A program made the translations under genes and the position numbers. Shown here piece by piece: positions 1 through 6,668 of a stretch of 37,162 nt of DNA. The stretch's first letter is position 1. Every line of letters begins with the position of its first letter. The stretch is from contig JAIXQS010000177.1 in the NCBI GenBank assembly GCA_027485615.1, positions 1 through 37,162 of the forward strand, in the 5' to 3' direction. The notes under the pieces are model-generated. The model was given only the letters and a program-made list of their open reading frames with translations, had not been told where the DNA came from and did not search any database. The DNA is from Verrucomicrobiaceae bacterium. GTDB lineage: Bacteria; Verrucomicrobiota; Verrucomicrobiia; Verrucomicrobiales; Akkermansiaceae.

Positions 1-2
1 AC

Positions 3-119
3 GCCAGACTCAAGCTCCGGGCATGGATCCACCGCTACAACAACCACCGCCCCCACCAGTCCCTCAAATACCTCTCCCCAAACCAATACCACCAACAACA
101 ATGCAACCAAGCAGCCTGA
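3..119 (+). CDS. IS3-type transposase (integrase core), C-terminal end only
   Basis: The window opens inside a reading frame that ends at TGA 117-119. Its last 38 codons read ARLKLRAWIHRYNNHRPHQS followed by LKYLSPNQYH. The pattern W-I-x-x-Y-N-x-x-R-P-H-x-S-L-x-Y-L-x-P is the classic C-terminal end of DDE integrase-core transposases of the IS3 family (orfB). The start lies outside the window. A terminal inverted-repeat candidate follows at 134-159, so the element ends there. The copy looks intact at this end, but activity cannot be judged from 39 codons. Confidence 0.85.
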   Translation, partial: ARLKLRAWIHRYNNHRPHQSLKYLSPNQYHQQQCNQAA

Positions 120-133
120 TTAACATAAATGGC

Positions 134-159
134 TGTCCAACTTCCGAGGGAGCGCTACA
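134..159 (+). repeat. Probable right terminal inverted repeat of the IS3-type element
   Basis: Fifteen bases after the transposase stop comes a stretch beginning TGTCCAACTTCCGAGG and ending in CA. Read on the other strand it starts with TG and carries AAGTTGGACA, a layout common at IS3-family ends. Composition drops sharply to AT-rich right after 159, consistent with an element boundary. The left copy is outside the window, so the pairing is not shown. Confidence 0.5.
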
Positions 160-258
160 CGATGTCACTACTCATCCCGTTTCTTGACAATAAGAATGTT
201 GCGATGAAACACCTGACCCTAAAAATTTTGTATTAATACACTTAAATATAATAAATTA

Positions 259-720
259 TTAATTTAAATTTATAAACTTGTAAAACTCATCAAGTGATTT
301 TAAATAATTATTTTTGGAGTCTGGTCCTTGATTAAGATTTGGATTTGGTTTTTCCTTATCCTTCCAGACAAGAGGGTCAAGATATATATTACTAATATCT
401 TGATTTTTCGCTATTAATTCTTCTTTGTGTAATATTATTGCTACCTCAAAGTTCTTATTTCTTAAAATGCGCGAGCCTTTAACACTCCAAAAATAATTAT
501 AAGCTAAGAAAGCTTGCTTACGTGCATGCTCTAGTAAAGATTCGTCATTCTCAAATATATTATTGGCGGAAGAAATTATCCCATGGGCGGCTACACGCGA
601 ATAAAAGTCAGGCTCACCAAATGCAACATTATCAAAAATTTCTTCGCTTGCTAATTTCTGGTTTAGGAATAACAGAGTAATTATCAGTATATATTTTTTA
701 TATATTAAAATTTTCGGCAT
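259..720 (-). CDS. Small secreted or membrane-anchored protein, unknown (153 aa)
   Basis: I do not recognise the family. The start at 720 (MPKILIYKKY...) lies 7 bp downstream of the neighbour's stop. It gives a short basic N-region and a hydrophobic stretch at residues 10-19, with a possible signal-peptidase site after residue 25 (LAS-EE). An earlier in-frame start near 792 would overlap the upstream gene and bury the signal, so I reject it. The mature part is charged and Asn/Lys-rich with no visible catalytic motif. Codon use is strongly AT-biased, unlike the GC-rich rest of the window, which suggests acquired DNA. It is the last gene of an apparent three-gene reverse-strand unit with 728-1294 and 1291-3531, and sits between that unit and the IS end. 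Confidence 0.65.
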   Translation of the reverse strand: MPKILIYKKYILIITLLFLNQKLASEEIFDNVAFGEPDFYSRVAAHGIISSANNIFENDESLLEHARKQAFLAYNYFWSVKGSRILRNKNFEVAIILHKEELIAKNQDISNIYLDPLVWKDKEKPNPNLNQGPDSKNNYLKSLDEFYKFINLN

Positions 721-727
721 CTTTGTA

Positions 728-1294
728 TTATTGTTCGCATTTTTCAACGGCATCACCAGAGCATTTATTGACCATTTCTCTTGCAGCCGCAATCATGGTA
801 TACAAGTAGGCATTGGTGCCGCCTGTGACTGTGGTATCGCCAATTACTATTGGCAAATCACCCGCAGCTTCATCTGATCCATTCACAGTAACGTTTTCTC
901 TTTTTCCAGTTTTACAACAGTAAAATTCAACATCAAATCGAATATCTTCTACAGTAACATAACCCTTCATGACAGAGCCTTCTGCAATCAGGTTGATGTA
1001 TTGCCCGAGTTTTCTTCCGACTTTTGCTGCATTTGAAAGAGTTTCTTTCCAGCTAGCATGACTGGTAGCTGCATCGTGATGATGTTTTTTAGCTTTTGCA
1101 ACATAATAATTTGTAACGGTAGTTATTGGGTCTTCGATGGTGTATTCCTCCCCAATCAGTGTTATTGAAGTAAGACTAAAAGTAATTGTAGGATATTTTA
1201 TGCCTGGGTGAGGTTTTTCAACATCGCTTCCCTCGCCAAAGCAAATTTGTGATGATAAAAATAATAGCCCAGTAATCTTTTTTGAGAATTTCAT
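728..1294 (-). CDS. Secreted protein of unknown function (188 aa)
   Basis: The protein begins MKFSKKITGLLFLSSQICFG, a clear Sec signal peptide with likely cleavage near residue 20. The mature part has a His-rich patch (KKHHHDAATSH, near residue 70), a Cys-Cys pair in EFYCCKTGK, and two Cys near the C-terminus (NKCSGDAVEKCEQ), so periplasmic disulfides are possible. The segment SWKETLSNAAKVGRKLGQYI could be an amphipathic helix. I recognise no family. Its ATG overlaps the upstream TPR gene's stop (ATGA, 1291-1294), implying translational coupling. The downstream secreted gene starts 7 bp after its stop. Base composition is AT-rich like the flank. Confidence 0.7.
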   Translation of the reverse strand: MKFSKKITGLLFLSSQICFGEGSDVEKPHPGIKYPTITFSLTSITLIGEEYTIEDPITTVTNYYVAKAKKHHHDAATSHASWKETLSNAAKVGRKLGQYINLIAEGSVMKGYVTVEDIRFDVEFYCCKTGKRENVTVNGSDEAAGDLPIVIGDTTVTGGTNAYLYTMIAAAREMVNKCSGDAVEKCEQ

Positions 1295-3531
1295 CTTATT
1301 AAGAATTTATCACTTTCTAACTGGTTAGCTATTTCCGCACAATATGCTTCATTTAGAATAATTTGCTTATTCACAGATGTCGCTAATTCAATTTTATAAA
1401 TAAGTTCACGTTCTATTTTTAGAGAGGGCATACCGCCCAGAGCTTTAAAGATAAGATCTCGATGCATTTGTCCATCTATATTATTATCATTTATTATGCA
1501 TTTGAGTCCCAACCAATAGTGAGCGATGGCAGCCCTGCGGTGGCTGGGGGTTTCCTTTGCAATCCATTCGAAGAATTCAAAAGCTTTATCTTTTTCGCCA
1601 TTCTGGAGAAGCCATTCGGCGTAGGTGCTACCGAGAATTACGTAACCTTCGGGGGTGGCGCGGTTGGCGTCGATGATGCCGGAGGCGAGTGCAGTGGCTT
1701 CGATTGCGCGTTCCGATTCGGTGAGGGAAAGGAAGATGACGCTTAAATATTCATACCATACTGAGCTGCCAGTTGAGTGGAAATCGGCTTTTTGCCTCTC
1801 AGTGAGATTGTCCCATTTTTGTAGCAGTTCACGAGTTCTACTGAGATCCCAGTAGAGCTTACGGGTCAGATATTCCAGGTGAGCGAGCTGTTCTTGCGGG
1901 GTCGTCGCGGCGGCGATGGCTTTGTCGGCCAATCGTGTGCCGTGATCAGCAGCTTCGTTTTTGAGCGCGGTGAAATTCGATCCTGCAAGTGCGAGCTGTC
2001 TGGCGGCGTCGAGGAGGATTCGGAAGTCGTCGGTTTCGCGGAGGATGGCGCGGATATTATCGCTGAGCTGGCCGATGTCGGTGGAGGCATCTCCGGATTT
2101 TCCTAGGAATTTGAGGCCGCGGAGCATGGCCTGGATTTTGAAGCGGGGAGGGGTGGTGGGGTGGGCGGCGACTTCCATGTAATAGAAGGCGGCTTCGGCG
2201 TTGTTTTCTAGGAGGGATTCCATGCGAGCCAAAGCCCAGTTGGCGCGACCCCATGCGGCGGCCTGTCCGATTTGGGCGGCCTCGTTGATGAGGGCGAGGA
2301 GCCATGGGCGGGCGATGTCGTGGCGGGCGGCCATCATAGCTCCGAGGCAGGCGGCGTGGCGGATGGCGAGGATGGCGGTGACGGGAAATTTCCTGGAGGC
2401 GATGCGGACGACGGTGTCGAGATTGGGATCGGTGCCCGCGAGGAAGGAGAAGCGGACATATTCCTTGGCGTGGGCGATGGTTTCTTGGACGGTAACATCG
2501 CTGGAGCGGATCAGTCTGAGAGCGCGGGCGGCGATCTTACGGGGTTCTTCGGTTGCGAAGAGCTTTGCGTCTGCGTGGATCAGTTTTTCGATCTCGGTAG
2601 AGATGATGGGATCGGCTTTGCGGATGGTGAGCTCGATTGCGAGGTCTTTCCAAGTGGGATCTCCGTGCGCTCGGAGGACGCGGATGATGCTGAGGCCGGA
2701 GGCGGCGGCTATTCGGCCTTTGGCGTGTTGCCTGAATGCGGCTAGAACATCGGGTTCTAGAATAGGAGTTTTGTTCTGGCGTGCGCGGGCGTCGAGATAG
2801 AGCTGCCAGGCAGCGGTGGTCTTCGCTTGAAAGCGACCCATTAGGAGAGCTTCACGGGCGTAGCGCTCGGCGAGTTCGGGTTGGTCGGATGCGAGGGCGA
2901 GTTTGGCAAGGCCCTGACGGGCACGGGAGGCTCCGTTGGGTGAGGCTTGGATGGCCTTAAGTAGAAACTCGCGGGCTTCCTCGGTAAGCCCGGACTGGAT
3001 GAAGGCATTAGCGATTTTTGTGAGGCCGACAGTACTCCTTGGTGGACGGGCTGGGACTGTGATCTGACCTTTTGCGGCGAGTTGCTCAGGAGTGAGATTT
3101 TGGATTTGAGCGAAGGCGGTTTCGGCGGCAGCGAGATCGGCAAGGAGGGCGGCGGCGGCGGTTTTCGCTTCCTCGGTGCGGAGGGAGCGTAGCAGGGAGC
3201 GGACGATGCCTGTGCCCGCGAGGAGGGTGAGATCGGTGTCGGCGGCCTGGGCGGCGAGTTGGGAAGCTTTTTGGAAAGCGGCGAGGGCTTCGGTGTGGCG
3301 GGAGAGGCGGGTCTCGGACTCGGCGATGGTGAGTAGGATTTTGGCGCGGCGGGCGGGGTTGCGGGTGGCGGCGGCGAGGGTGTTGAGCGCGGCGAGGCCG
3401 GCTGCGGGGTTGTTGCTCGCGATAAGTTGGCGAGCCTCACGGAGGCTTTGGGAAAAGGCGAGGTGCGGGCGTGTTTTGGCGTTCTGGCGCTTTCCTATCT
3501 TTTCCCGTTTCTTTGCTGGTTGGTCTCCCAT
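1291..3531 (-). CDS. Large TPR-repeat protein (746 aa) with compositionally foreign 3' end
   Basis: This is an all-helical, Ala/Leu-rich protein with TPR-like units, for example residues ~30-100 (SLREARQLIASNNPAAGLAA, then a second unit ending FQKASQLA), near residue 190 (FIQSGLTEEAREFLLKAI), and near the C-terminus (YAEWLLQNGEKDKAFEFFEW). No enzyme domain is visible; a scaffolding role is inference only. I chose ATG 3531 (MGDQPAKKREK). A TTG at 3579 would extend it into a hairpin repeat. No signal peptide is seen, so it is probably cytoplasmic. About 1540-3531 is GC-rich like the chromosome, but 1291-1540, encoding the last ~80 residues, is AT-rich (rich in ATA, AAT and TTA codons) like the two secreted genes it overlaps. 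The gene may therefore be a recombinant, or one whose 3' end was replaced. Confidence 0.8.
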   Translation of the reverse strand: MGDQPAKKREKIGKRQNAKTRPHLAFSQSLREARQLIASNNPAAGLAALNTLAAATRNPARRAKILLTIAESETRLSRHTEALAAFQKASQLAAQAADTDLTLLAGTGIVRSLLRSLRTEEAKTAAAALLADLAAAETAFAQIQNLTPEQLAAKGQITVPARPPRSTVGLTKIANAFIQSGLTEEAREFLLKAIQASPNGASRARQGLAKLALASDQPELAERYAREALLMGRFQAKTTAAWQLYLDARARQNKTPILEPDVLAAFRQHAKGRIAAASGLSIIRVLRAHGDPTWKDLAIELTIRKADPIISTEIEKLIHADAKLFATEEPRKIAARALRLIRSSDVTVQETIAHAKEYVRFSFLAGTDPNLDTVVRIASRKFPVTAILAIRHAACLGAMMAARHDIARPWLLALINEAAQIGQAAAWGRANWALARMESLLENNAEAAFYYMEVAAHPTTPPRFKIQAMLRGLKFLGKSGDASTDIGQLSDNIRAILRETDDFRILLDAARQLALAGSNFTALKNEAADHGTRLADKAIAAATTPQEQLAHLEYLTRKLYWDLSRTRELLQKWDNLTERQKADFHSTGSSVWYEYLSVIFLSLTESERAIEATALASGIIDANRATPEGYVILGSTYAEWLLQNGEKDKAFEFFEWIAKETPSHRRAAIAHYWLGLKCIINDNNIDGQMHRDLIFKALGGMPSLKIERELIYKIELATSVNKQIILNEAYCAEIANQLESDKFLIR

Positions 3532-3545
3532 GGTCGTTGAGAAGA

Positions 3546-3950
3546 TTAGGATTCGGGCGATTCGGCAGGGCGGATGCAATCCGCCGCCACGGGAAGATTA
3601 CCCGCCGCCCGATGGCTATCGGTGCGGCGGGTTTGGCAGACCTTCGTACATGCCGTTAGCCCCTTTGGCTCCTTTGATAAGGGGCAGGTATGAACGTTTG
3701 CGCTGATGTGGGCGACGCGGACGGGAACCGACCGGTCGCGGATGGAGGCGAGGGCGTCGCGGACGGAATCGAACTTCGCCCGGTTCATGAACCGTGTGAA
3801 AGACTCCGTGTAGGCGACGCCTTCGACAGGCAGCAAGCGTATGGCTCCACGGTGGGGGTTCCCCCGGGAAACCAACTGGAAGCCGAGGGTTGCCGCACCG
3901 ACCGCGAGCGCGGAGGTGGTGACAAACTTACGACGACTGATTGCTTGCAT
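3546..3950 (-). CDS. Tat-signal ORF, C-terminus probably repeat-derived (134 aa)
   Basis: The ORF starts at ATG 3950 with MQAISRRKFVTTSALAVGAA, a textbook twin-arginine (RRKF) signal, so export by the Tat pathway is likely. Residues ~25-87 form a plausible short domain (ending near PVRVAHISANVHT). From residue ~88 the frame runs through the hairpin cluster at 3569-3685 (CPLSKEPKGL is encoded by one hairpin), so the last ~45 residues look like read-through of repeat DNA. I read it as a Tat-exported gene whose 3' end was replaced by the repeat, or whose true stop was lost. Function unknown. It ends 14 bp upstream of the TPR gene's start and is divergent from the nucleosidase at 3980. Confidence 0.55.
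   Translation of the reverse strand: MQAISRRKFVTTSALAVGAATLGFQLVSRGNPHRGAIRLLPVEGVAYTESFTRFMNRAKFDSVRDALASIRDRSVPVRVAHISANVHTCPLSKEPKGLTACTKVCQTRRTDSHRAAGNLPVAADCIRPAESPES
3569..3685. repeat. Cluster of three hairpins (REP/MITE-like)
   Basis: Three inverted repeats lie in 117 bp. 3569-3585 is GGCGGAT-GCA-ATCCGCC (7-bp stem, 3-nt loop). 3601-3631 is an 8-bp stem (CCCGCCGC/GCGGCGGG) continuing into a 5-bp stem (CCGAT/ATCGG) with a GGCT loop and one bulged T. 3659-3685 is GCCCCTT/AAGGGGC with a 13-nt loop. The first resembles palindromes at 5770-5786 and 11207-11223. No T-run follows, so I favour a repeat element over a terminator. Confidence 0.7.
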
Positions 3951-3979
3951 GAGGGCATCATAGTCACGATGGTCACGCC

Positions 3980-4804
3980 ATGGCTATTAAAATGATAATT
4001 GAGAATGTGACAAATTCCTCACGTGTCTATGTGCTTATTATATTACTTTTTTCCGCGGGATTTGCTTATCCGGGAACCATTGGCTTCTTCTTTGCATTGG
4101 ACGAGGACAAGTCGGCGTTCGAGGCCGCCGTGGGTAATCCGATACGTACTATGAATCTGGTAGGTGGCACGGTGGCCTTCGAGTACAGGGTAGGTGCGCA
4201 CCGGGTGGTGGCTGCGAAGATGGGATCGGGATGTGTCAGCACGGCGGTCACCGTGGCGCGCGTCCTTGCCTTGAACCCGGTTGATCGGATCATTTGCACG
4301 GGACCCGCAGGAGCGATTGGTGATCAGGCCGGGATCGGGACGTGGTATCGAATCGGTGAGGTGGCTGCTTGGCAGCAAGGTCGCGCGGGGGAGGGAGGGA
4401 GGGTATTTCCTTCCGAGAGTGCTCTGCGTAAGGTTTCATGGAAGCCCGATGATTGGCCGGAGGGCGCGTGGAAGCAGATGCCAGCCACGAAGCTGGTTTC
4501 CGGCGAGGTTTTCGTCGCTTCCGGGGAAAAACGGGGGGAGCTGGCGCGTGGGTTCGGGGCGGAGCTAGTGGAAATGAACGCCCTCGGGCTGCTGGCGGCG
4601 GCAGAAGGGACTACGGCCAAGGTTCTCATCCTGCGGGTTGTCAGCGATAAGGCGGATGAAAAGGCGAGCGAGGATTTCTCCGCGTTCCTGAAAACCTATG
4701 ACGGAGCGGGCGGGAAAATGGTGGCGGAGCTGGTCAAGGCGCTGCCAGTCGGTAAGGACGAGCCGGCCGCGCATGATGCGCTGCGGGAGTTGATCGGCGA
4801 GTGA
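3980..4804 (+). CDS. MTAN/PNP-superfamily nucleosidase with N-terminal signal (274 aa)
   Basis: This belongs to the phosphorylase/nucleosidase superfamily (PNP_UDP_1), closest in layout to 5'-methylthioadenosine/S-adenosylhomocysteine nucleosidase (Pfs/MTAN). Matching landmarks are ALDED (39-43, family site for the water-activating Glu), MGSGCVSTA (81-89), VSGEVFVAS (173-181), VEMNA (197-201) and VSDKAD (221-226, the catalytic acid Asp being residue 223). Two substitutions stand out: Asp at the site of E. coli Glu12, and Asn200 where MTAN has the ribose-binding Glu of VEMEA. A hydrophobic segment (residues 17-30) precedes the fold, so the enzyme is probably exported or anchored, unlike cytosolic MTAN. 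Activity on MTA/SAH is therefore uncertain. A start at 3992 is also possible. Confidence 0.75.
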   Translation: MAIKMIIENVTNSSRVYVLIILLFSAGFAYPGTIGFFFALDEDKSAFEAAVGNPIRTMNLVGGTVAFEYRVGAHRVVAAKMGSGCVSTAVTVARVLALNPVDRIICTGPAGAIGDQAGIGTWYRIGEVAAWQQGRAGEGGRVFPSESALRKVSWKPDDWPEGAWKQMPATKLVSGEVFVASGEKRGELARGFGAELVEMNALGLLAAAEGTTAKVLILRVVSDKADEKASEDFSAFLKTYDGAGGKMVAELVKALPVGKDEPAAHDALRELIGE

Positions 4805-4813
4805 GGGCTATCC

Positions 4814-5521
4814 CTAGACCTTTTCGTCCAGCAGCATCCCGATTTCCTTCTTGTTGAGGATCGCGTATTGGGCGGGTTCGAGGTCGCCGAGCCAGAGGTT
4901 TCCGATGCGGACGCGGAGGAGCTTGGTGACCTGGTATCCGAGCGCCTCGAACATCACGCGGATCTGGCGTTTCGCGCCATGGTCGAGGATCACCTTGATG
5001 CGGCGCGCGGAGATGCGCTCGATGTGTTTCGCTTTCAGCTTGCCCTCATCGGTGAAAACGCCGACCAGGAATTGGTCGAGGTGGGCGTTTTCGAATGCTT
5101 GGTTCGCGGTGACTAGGTATTCCTTCTCCACCGATTTCGACGGGTGCATGAGGCGCTGCGAAAGATCGCCGTCGTTGGTTAGGATGAGCATGCCCTCGGA
5201 GTCCGTGTCGAGCCGACCGACGTGATGCAAGGCGTGCAGCGCGGGCGGAAGGAGATTGTAGATGGTCTGGCGGCCGAGCTCGTCGCTGCGGGTGCAGACA
5301 TAGCCGCGCGGCTTGTGGAAAATGACGACCATCTCCTCTTTCGGAAGGACGCGTTTCCCATCGAGGCGGACGAAATCCGCCGGGGTGATGCGCGTGGCGA
5401 GCTTCAGGCAGGGCGAGCCGTTGACCTCGACACGACCGGATTCAATCAACTCTTCGCAACCTCGCCGCGAGCCGATGCCGCAGGAGGCGAGGTATTTGTT
5501 GAGACGGACTCCCTCGGGCAT
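4814..5521 (-). CDS. RsuA/RluB-family pseudouridine synthase (235 aa)
   Basis: This converts specific uridines in rRNA to pseudouridine in the cytoplasm. The N-terminal S4 RNA-binding domain is clear (VRLNKYLASCGIGSRRGCEE, residues 5-24, with VEVNG at 31-35). The catalytic motif GRLDTDSEGML follows at 102-112, with Asp105 as the nucleophile, then LTNDGDLSQRLMHP and the family motif GAKRQIRVMFEALGY. Length fits the RluB/RsuA group (about 230-290 aa). Which rRNA position is targeted (23S U2605-like or 16S U516-like) cannot be told here. A terminator-like hairpin (5530-5559) separates it from the small basic protein gene upstream on the same strand. It converges with the nucleosidase gene, with 9 bp between the stops. 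Confidence 0.93.
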   Translation of the reverse strand: MPEGVRLNKYLASCGIGSRRGCEELIESGRVEVNGSPCLKLATRITPADFVRLDGKRVLPKEEMVVIFHKPRGYVCTRSDELGRQTIYNLLPPALHALHHVGRLDTDSEGMLILTNDGDLSQRLMHPSKSVEKEYLVTANQAFENAHLDQFLVGVFTDEGKLKAKHIERISARRIKVILDHGAKRQIRVMFEALGYQVTKLLRVRIGNLWLGDLEPAQYAILNKKEIGMLLDEKV

Positions 5522-5529
5522 GACAGTTC

Positions 5530-5559
5530 AAAAAATGACCGCGCCGGGTTGCGGCGCGG
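5530..5559 (-). terminator. Rho-independent-type terminator of the small basic protein gene
   Basis: On the reverse strand, 7-bp stem CCGCGCC/GGCGCGG (5539-5559, 7-nt loop) is followed three bases later by a run of six T (5530-5535). It lies 29 bp past the small basic protein stop and 9 bp before the pseudouridine synthase start. Confidence 0.65.
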
Positions 5560-5587
5560 AGTTGGGAGCAGTGATCAAAACGAGGTT

Positions 5588-5743
5588 TTAACCCTCGTGC
5601 TTGGTCTTAGGAAGGCCGATCGGGGATTTCCCCTGTTTCCATTCGCCTCGTTCCTTGAGCAGTTTGACGCGCTCGAAACGTTTGAGGACGGAACGTTTGC
5701 CGCCGACGGTGGCTGCGGATTTGAGTGAGTTGTGCTTGGACAT
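5588..5743 (-). CDS. PVC-type small basic protein (51 aa)
   Basis: This short gene runs from ATG 5743 to TAA 5588-5590: MSKHNSLKSAATVGGKRSVL, then KRFERVKLLKERGEWKQGK and SPIGLPKTKHEG. The layout (M-S-x-x-x-S-L-K, R-x-V-L-x-R-x-E-R, L-K-x-x-G-x-W-K-x-G, G-L-P-K-x-K-H) matches, from memory, the very small basic protein family shared by Chlamydiae, Verrucomicrobia and Planctomycetes (TIGR04137). The family's role is not established; high charge and size suggest RNA or ribosome association, which is inference. No membrane segment or signal is present. A possible promoter lies about 160 bp upstream (5902-5930), leaving a long leader that holds a hairpin repeat. A terminator follows. Confidence 0.85.
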   Translation of the reverse strand: MSKHNSLKSAATVGGKRSVLKRFERVKLLKERGEWKQGKSPIGLPKTKHEG

Positions 5744-5769
5744 CGGAGAGCGGGGTTGGACGGTTGGGG

Positions 5770-5801
5770 GGCGGAAGCTATCCGCCACCCTGCGGCGTGG
5801 C
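5770..5801. repeat. Palindromic repeat, GGCGGAnGCTATnCGCC family
   Basis: 5770-5786 reads GGCGGAAGCTATCCGCC, 14 of 17 identical to 3569-3585 and 15 of 17 to 11207-11223. A weaker hairpin, GCCAC/GTGGC, follows at 5784-5801. It lies in the leader of the small basic protein gene. Confidence 0.65.
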
Positions 5802-5901
5802 AATGGTTTTTTTGAAAAAATACCGCGCCGGAGCGAAGTGGATCGCGATGGGAAGGATGAACGCACACAGGCCACTTACAGCACTCGGTTTGGAACGAAA
5901 A

Positions 5902-5930
5902 ATTATTCACAACTCTTTGATAGTAAACAA
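5902..5930 (-). promoter_or_regulatory. Candidate sigma-70-type promoter for the small basic protein gene
   Basis: On the reverse strand, TTGTTT (5925-5930), a 17-bp spacer, and AATAAT (5902-5907; 5 of 6 to TATAAT) sit in a locally AT-rich stretch between the fasciclin gene and the small basic protein gene. The implied leader is about 150 nt. Matches of this strength also arise by chance. Confidence 0.4.
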
Positions 5931-5994
5931 TAAAGGACACCAAGATTTCTTCTGGCACCCTTCGCTTTCGTTCATCGAACGGAACTGCTAAAGA

Positions 5995-6525
5995 TTATTC
6001 AGCTTTCGGCATGATGACCTTGTCGATGACATGGATCACACCATTTGAGCCGACGATATCCGTTTTGGTGACTTTTGCCGCGTCGACCATGACGGTTCCT
6101 CCATCGACCGTGATGGTCAGTTCGGAGCCTTGGACACTCTTCACTTTACCAGCGGCAACGTCCTTCGCCATCAGCTTTCCGGCAACGACATGGTAGGTGA
6201 GGATGGTTGCCAGTTTCTCCTTATTTTCTGGCTTCATCAGGTCGGCGACAGTTCCTTCTGGCAAGGCCGCGAACGCAGCATTGGTTGGGGCGAACACCGT
6301 GAACGGGCCGTCACCCTTGAGGACTTCGACGAGACCGGCCGCCTTGACCGCCGCGACAAGCGTGCTGAAGTCCTCGGCCTCGGAGGCGATGGTGACGATG
6401 TCTTTGGCATCTGCAGCGGCGGCATCCTTCTTTTCGCCTTGTCCGTCCTTGTGGTTATCCGCGTAAAGGAGTCCGGAGCTTGTGGTGATGGCCATGGCGG
6501 CTAGGAGCAATGATTTCGATTTCAT
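5995..6525 (-). CDS. Secreted fasciclin (FAS1) domain protein (176 aa)
   Basis: A Sec signal peptide ([20 protein letters not shown], cleavage around residue 22) and a short charged Ala/Lys/Asp linker precede a single FAS1 domain (residues ~42-174). Hallmarks are [18 protein letters not shown], the H1 box [26 protein letters not shown] in the middle, and the H2-like end [16 protein letters not shown]1 domains act in cell adhesion or matrix contact; bacterial single-domain members are secreted and their ligands mostly unknown. It stands alone: the small basic protein gene is ~250 bp downstream and mnmG ends 143 bp upstream. Confidence 0.93.
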   Translation of the reverse strand: MKSKSLLLAAMAITTSSGLLYADNHKDGQGEKKDAAAADAKDIVTIASEAEDFSTLVAAVKAAGLVEVLKGDGPFTVFAPTNAAFAALPEGTVADLMKPENKEKLATILTYHVVAGKLMAKDVAAGKVKSVQGSELTITVDGGTVMVDAAKVTKTDIVGSNGVIHVIDKVIMPKAE

Positions 6526-6668
6526 GTTTTCTTTTGGTTAGTTTACGGAAGACGGAACTGCCATCCGTGGAATAAACAAACCCGGAACAAGGTGTTGTCA
6601 TGGTAAAGTTTCCCGCAGGGGAATATCGCTTGCATCCCGGAAATGCGGGTGGATATTGTCGGCTTTTT

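Noticed and set aside
3569..3685. The hairpin cluster as a transcription terminator for the Tat-signal ORF
   Set aside because: No T-run follows on either strand, the hairpins lie inside the open frame, and one recurs elsewhere as a repeat.
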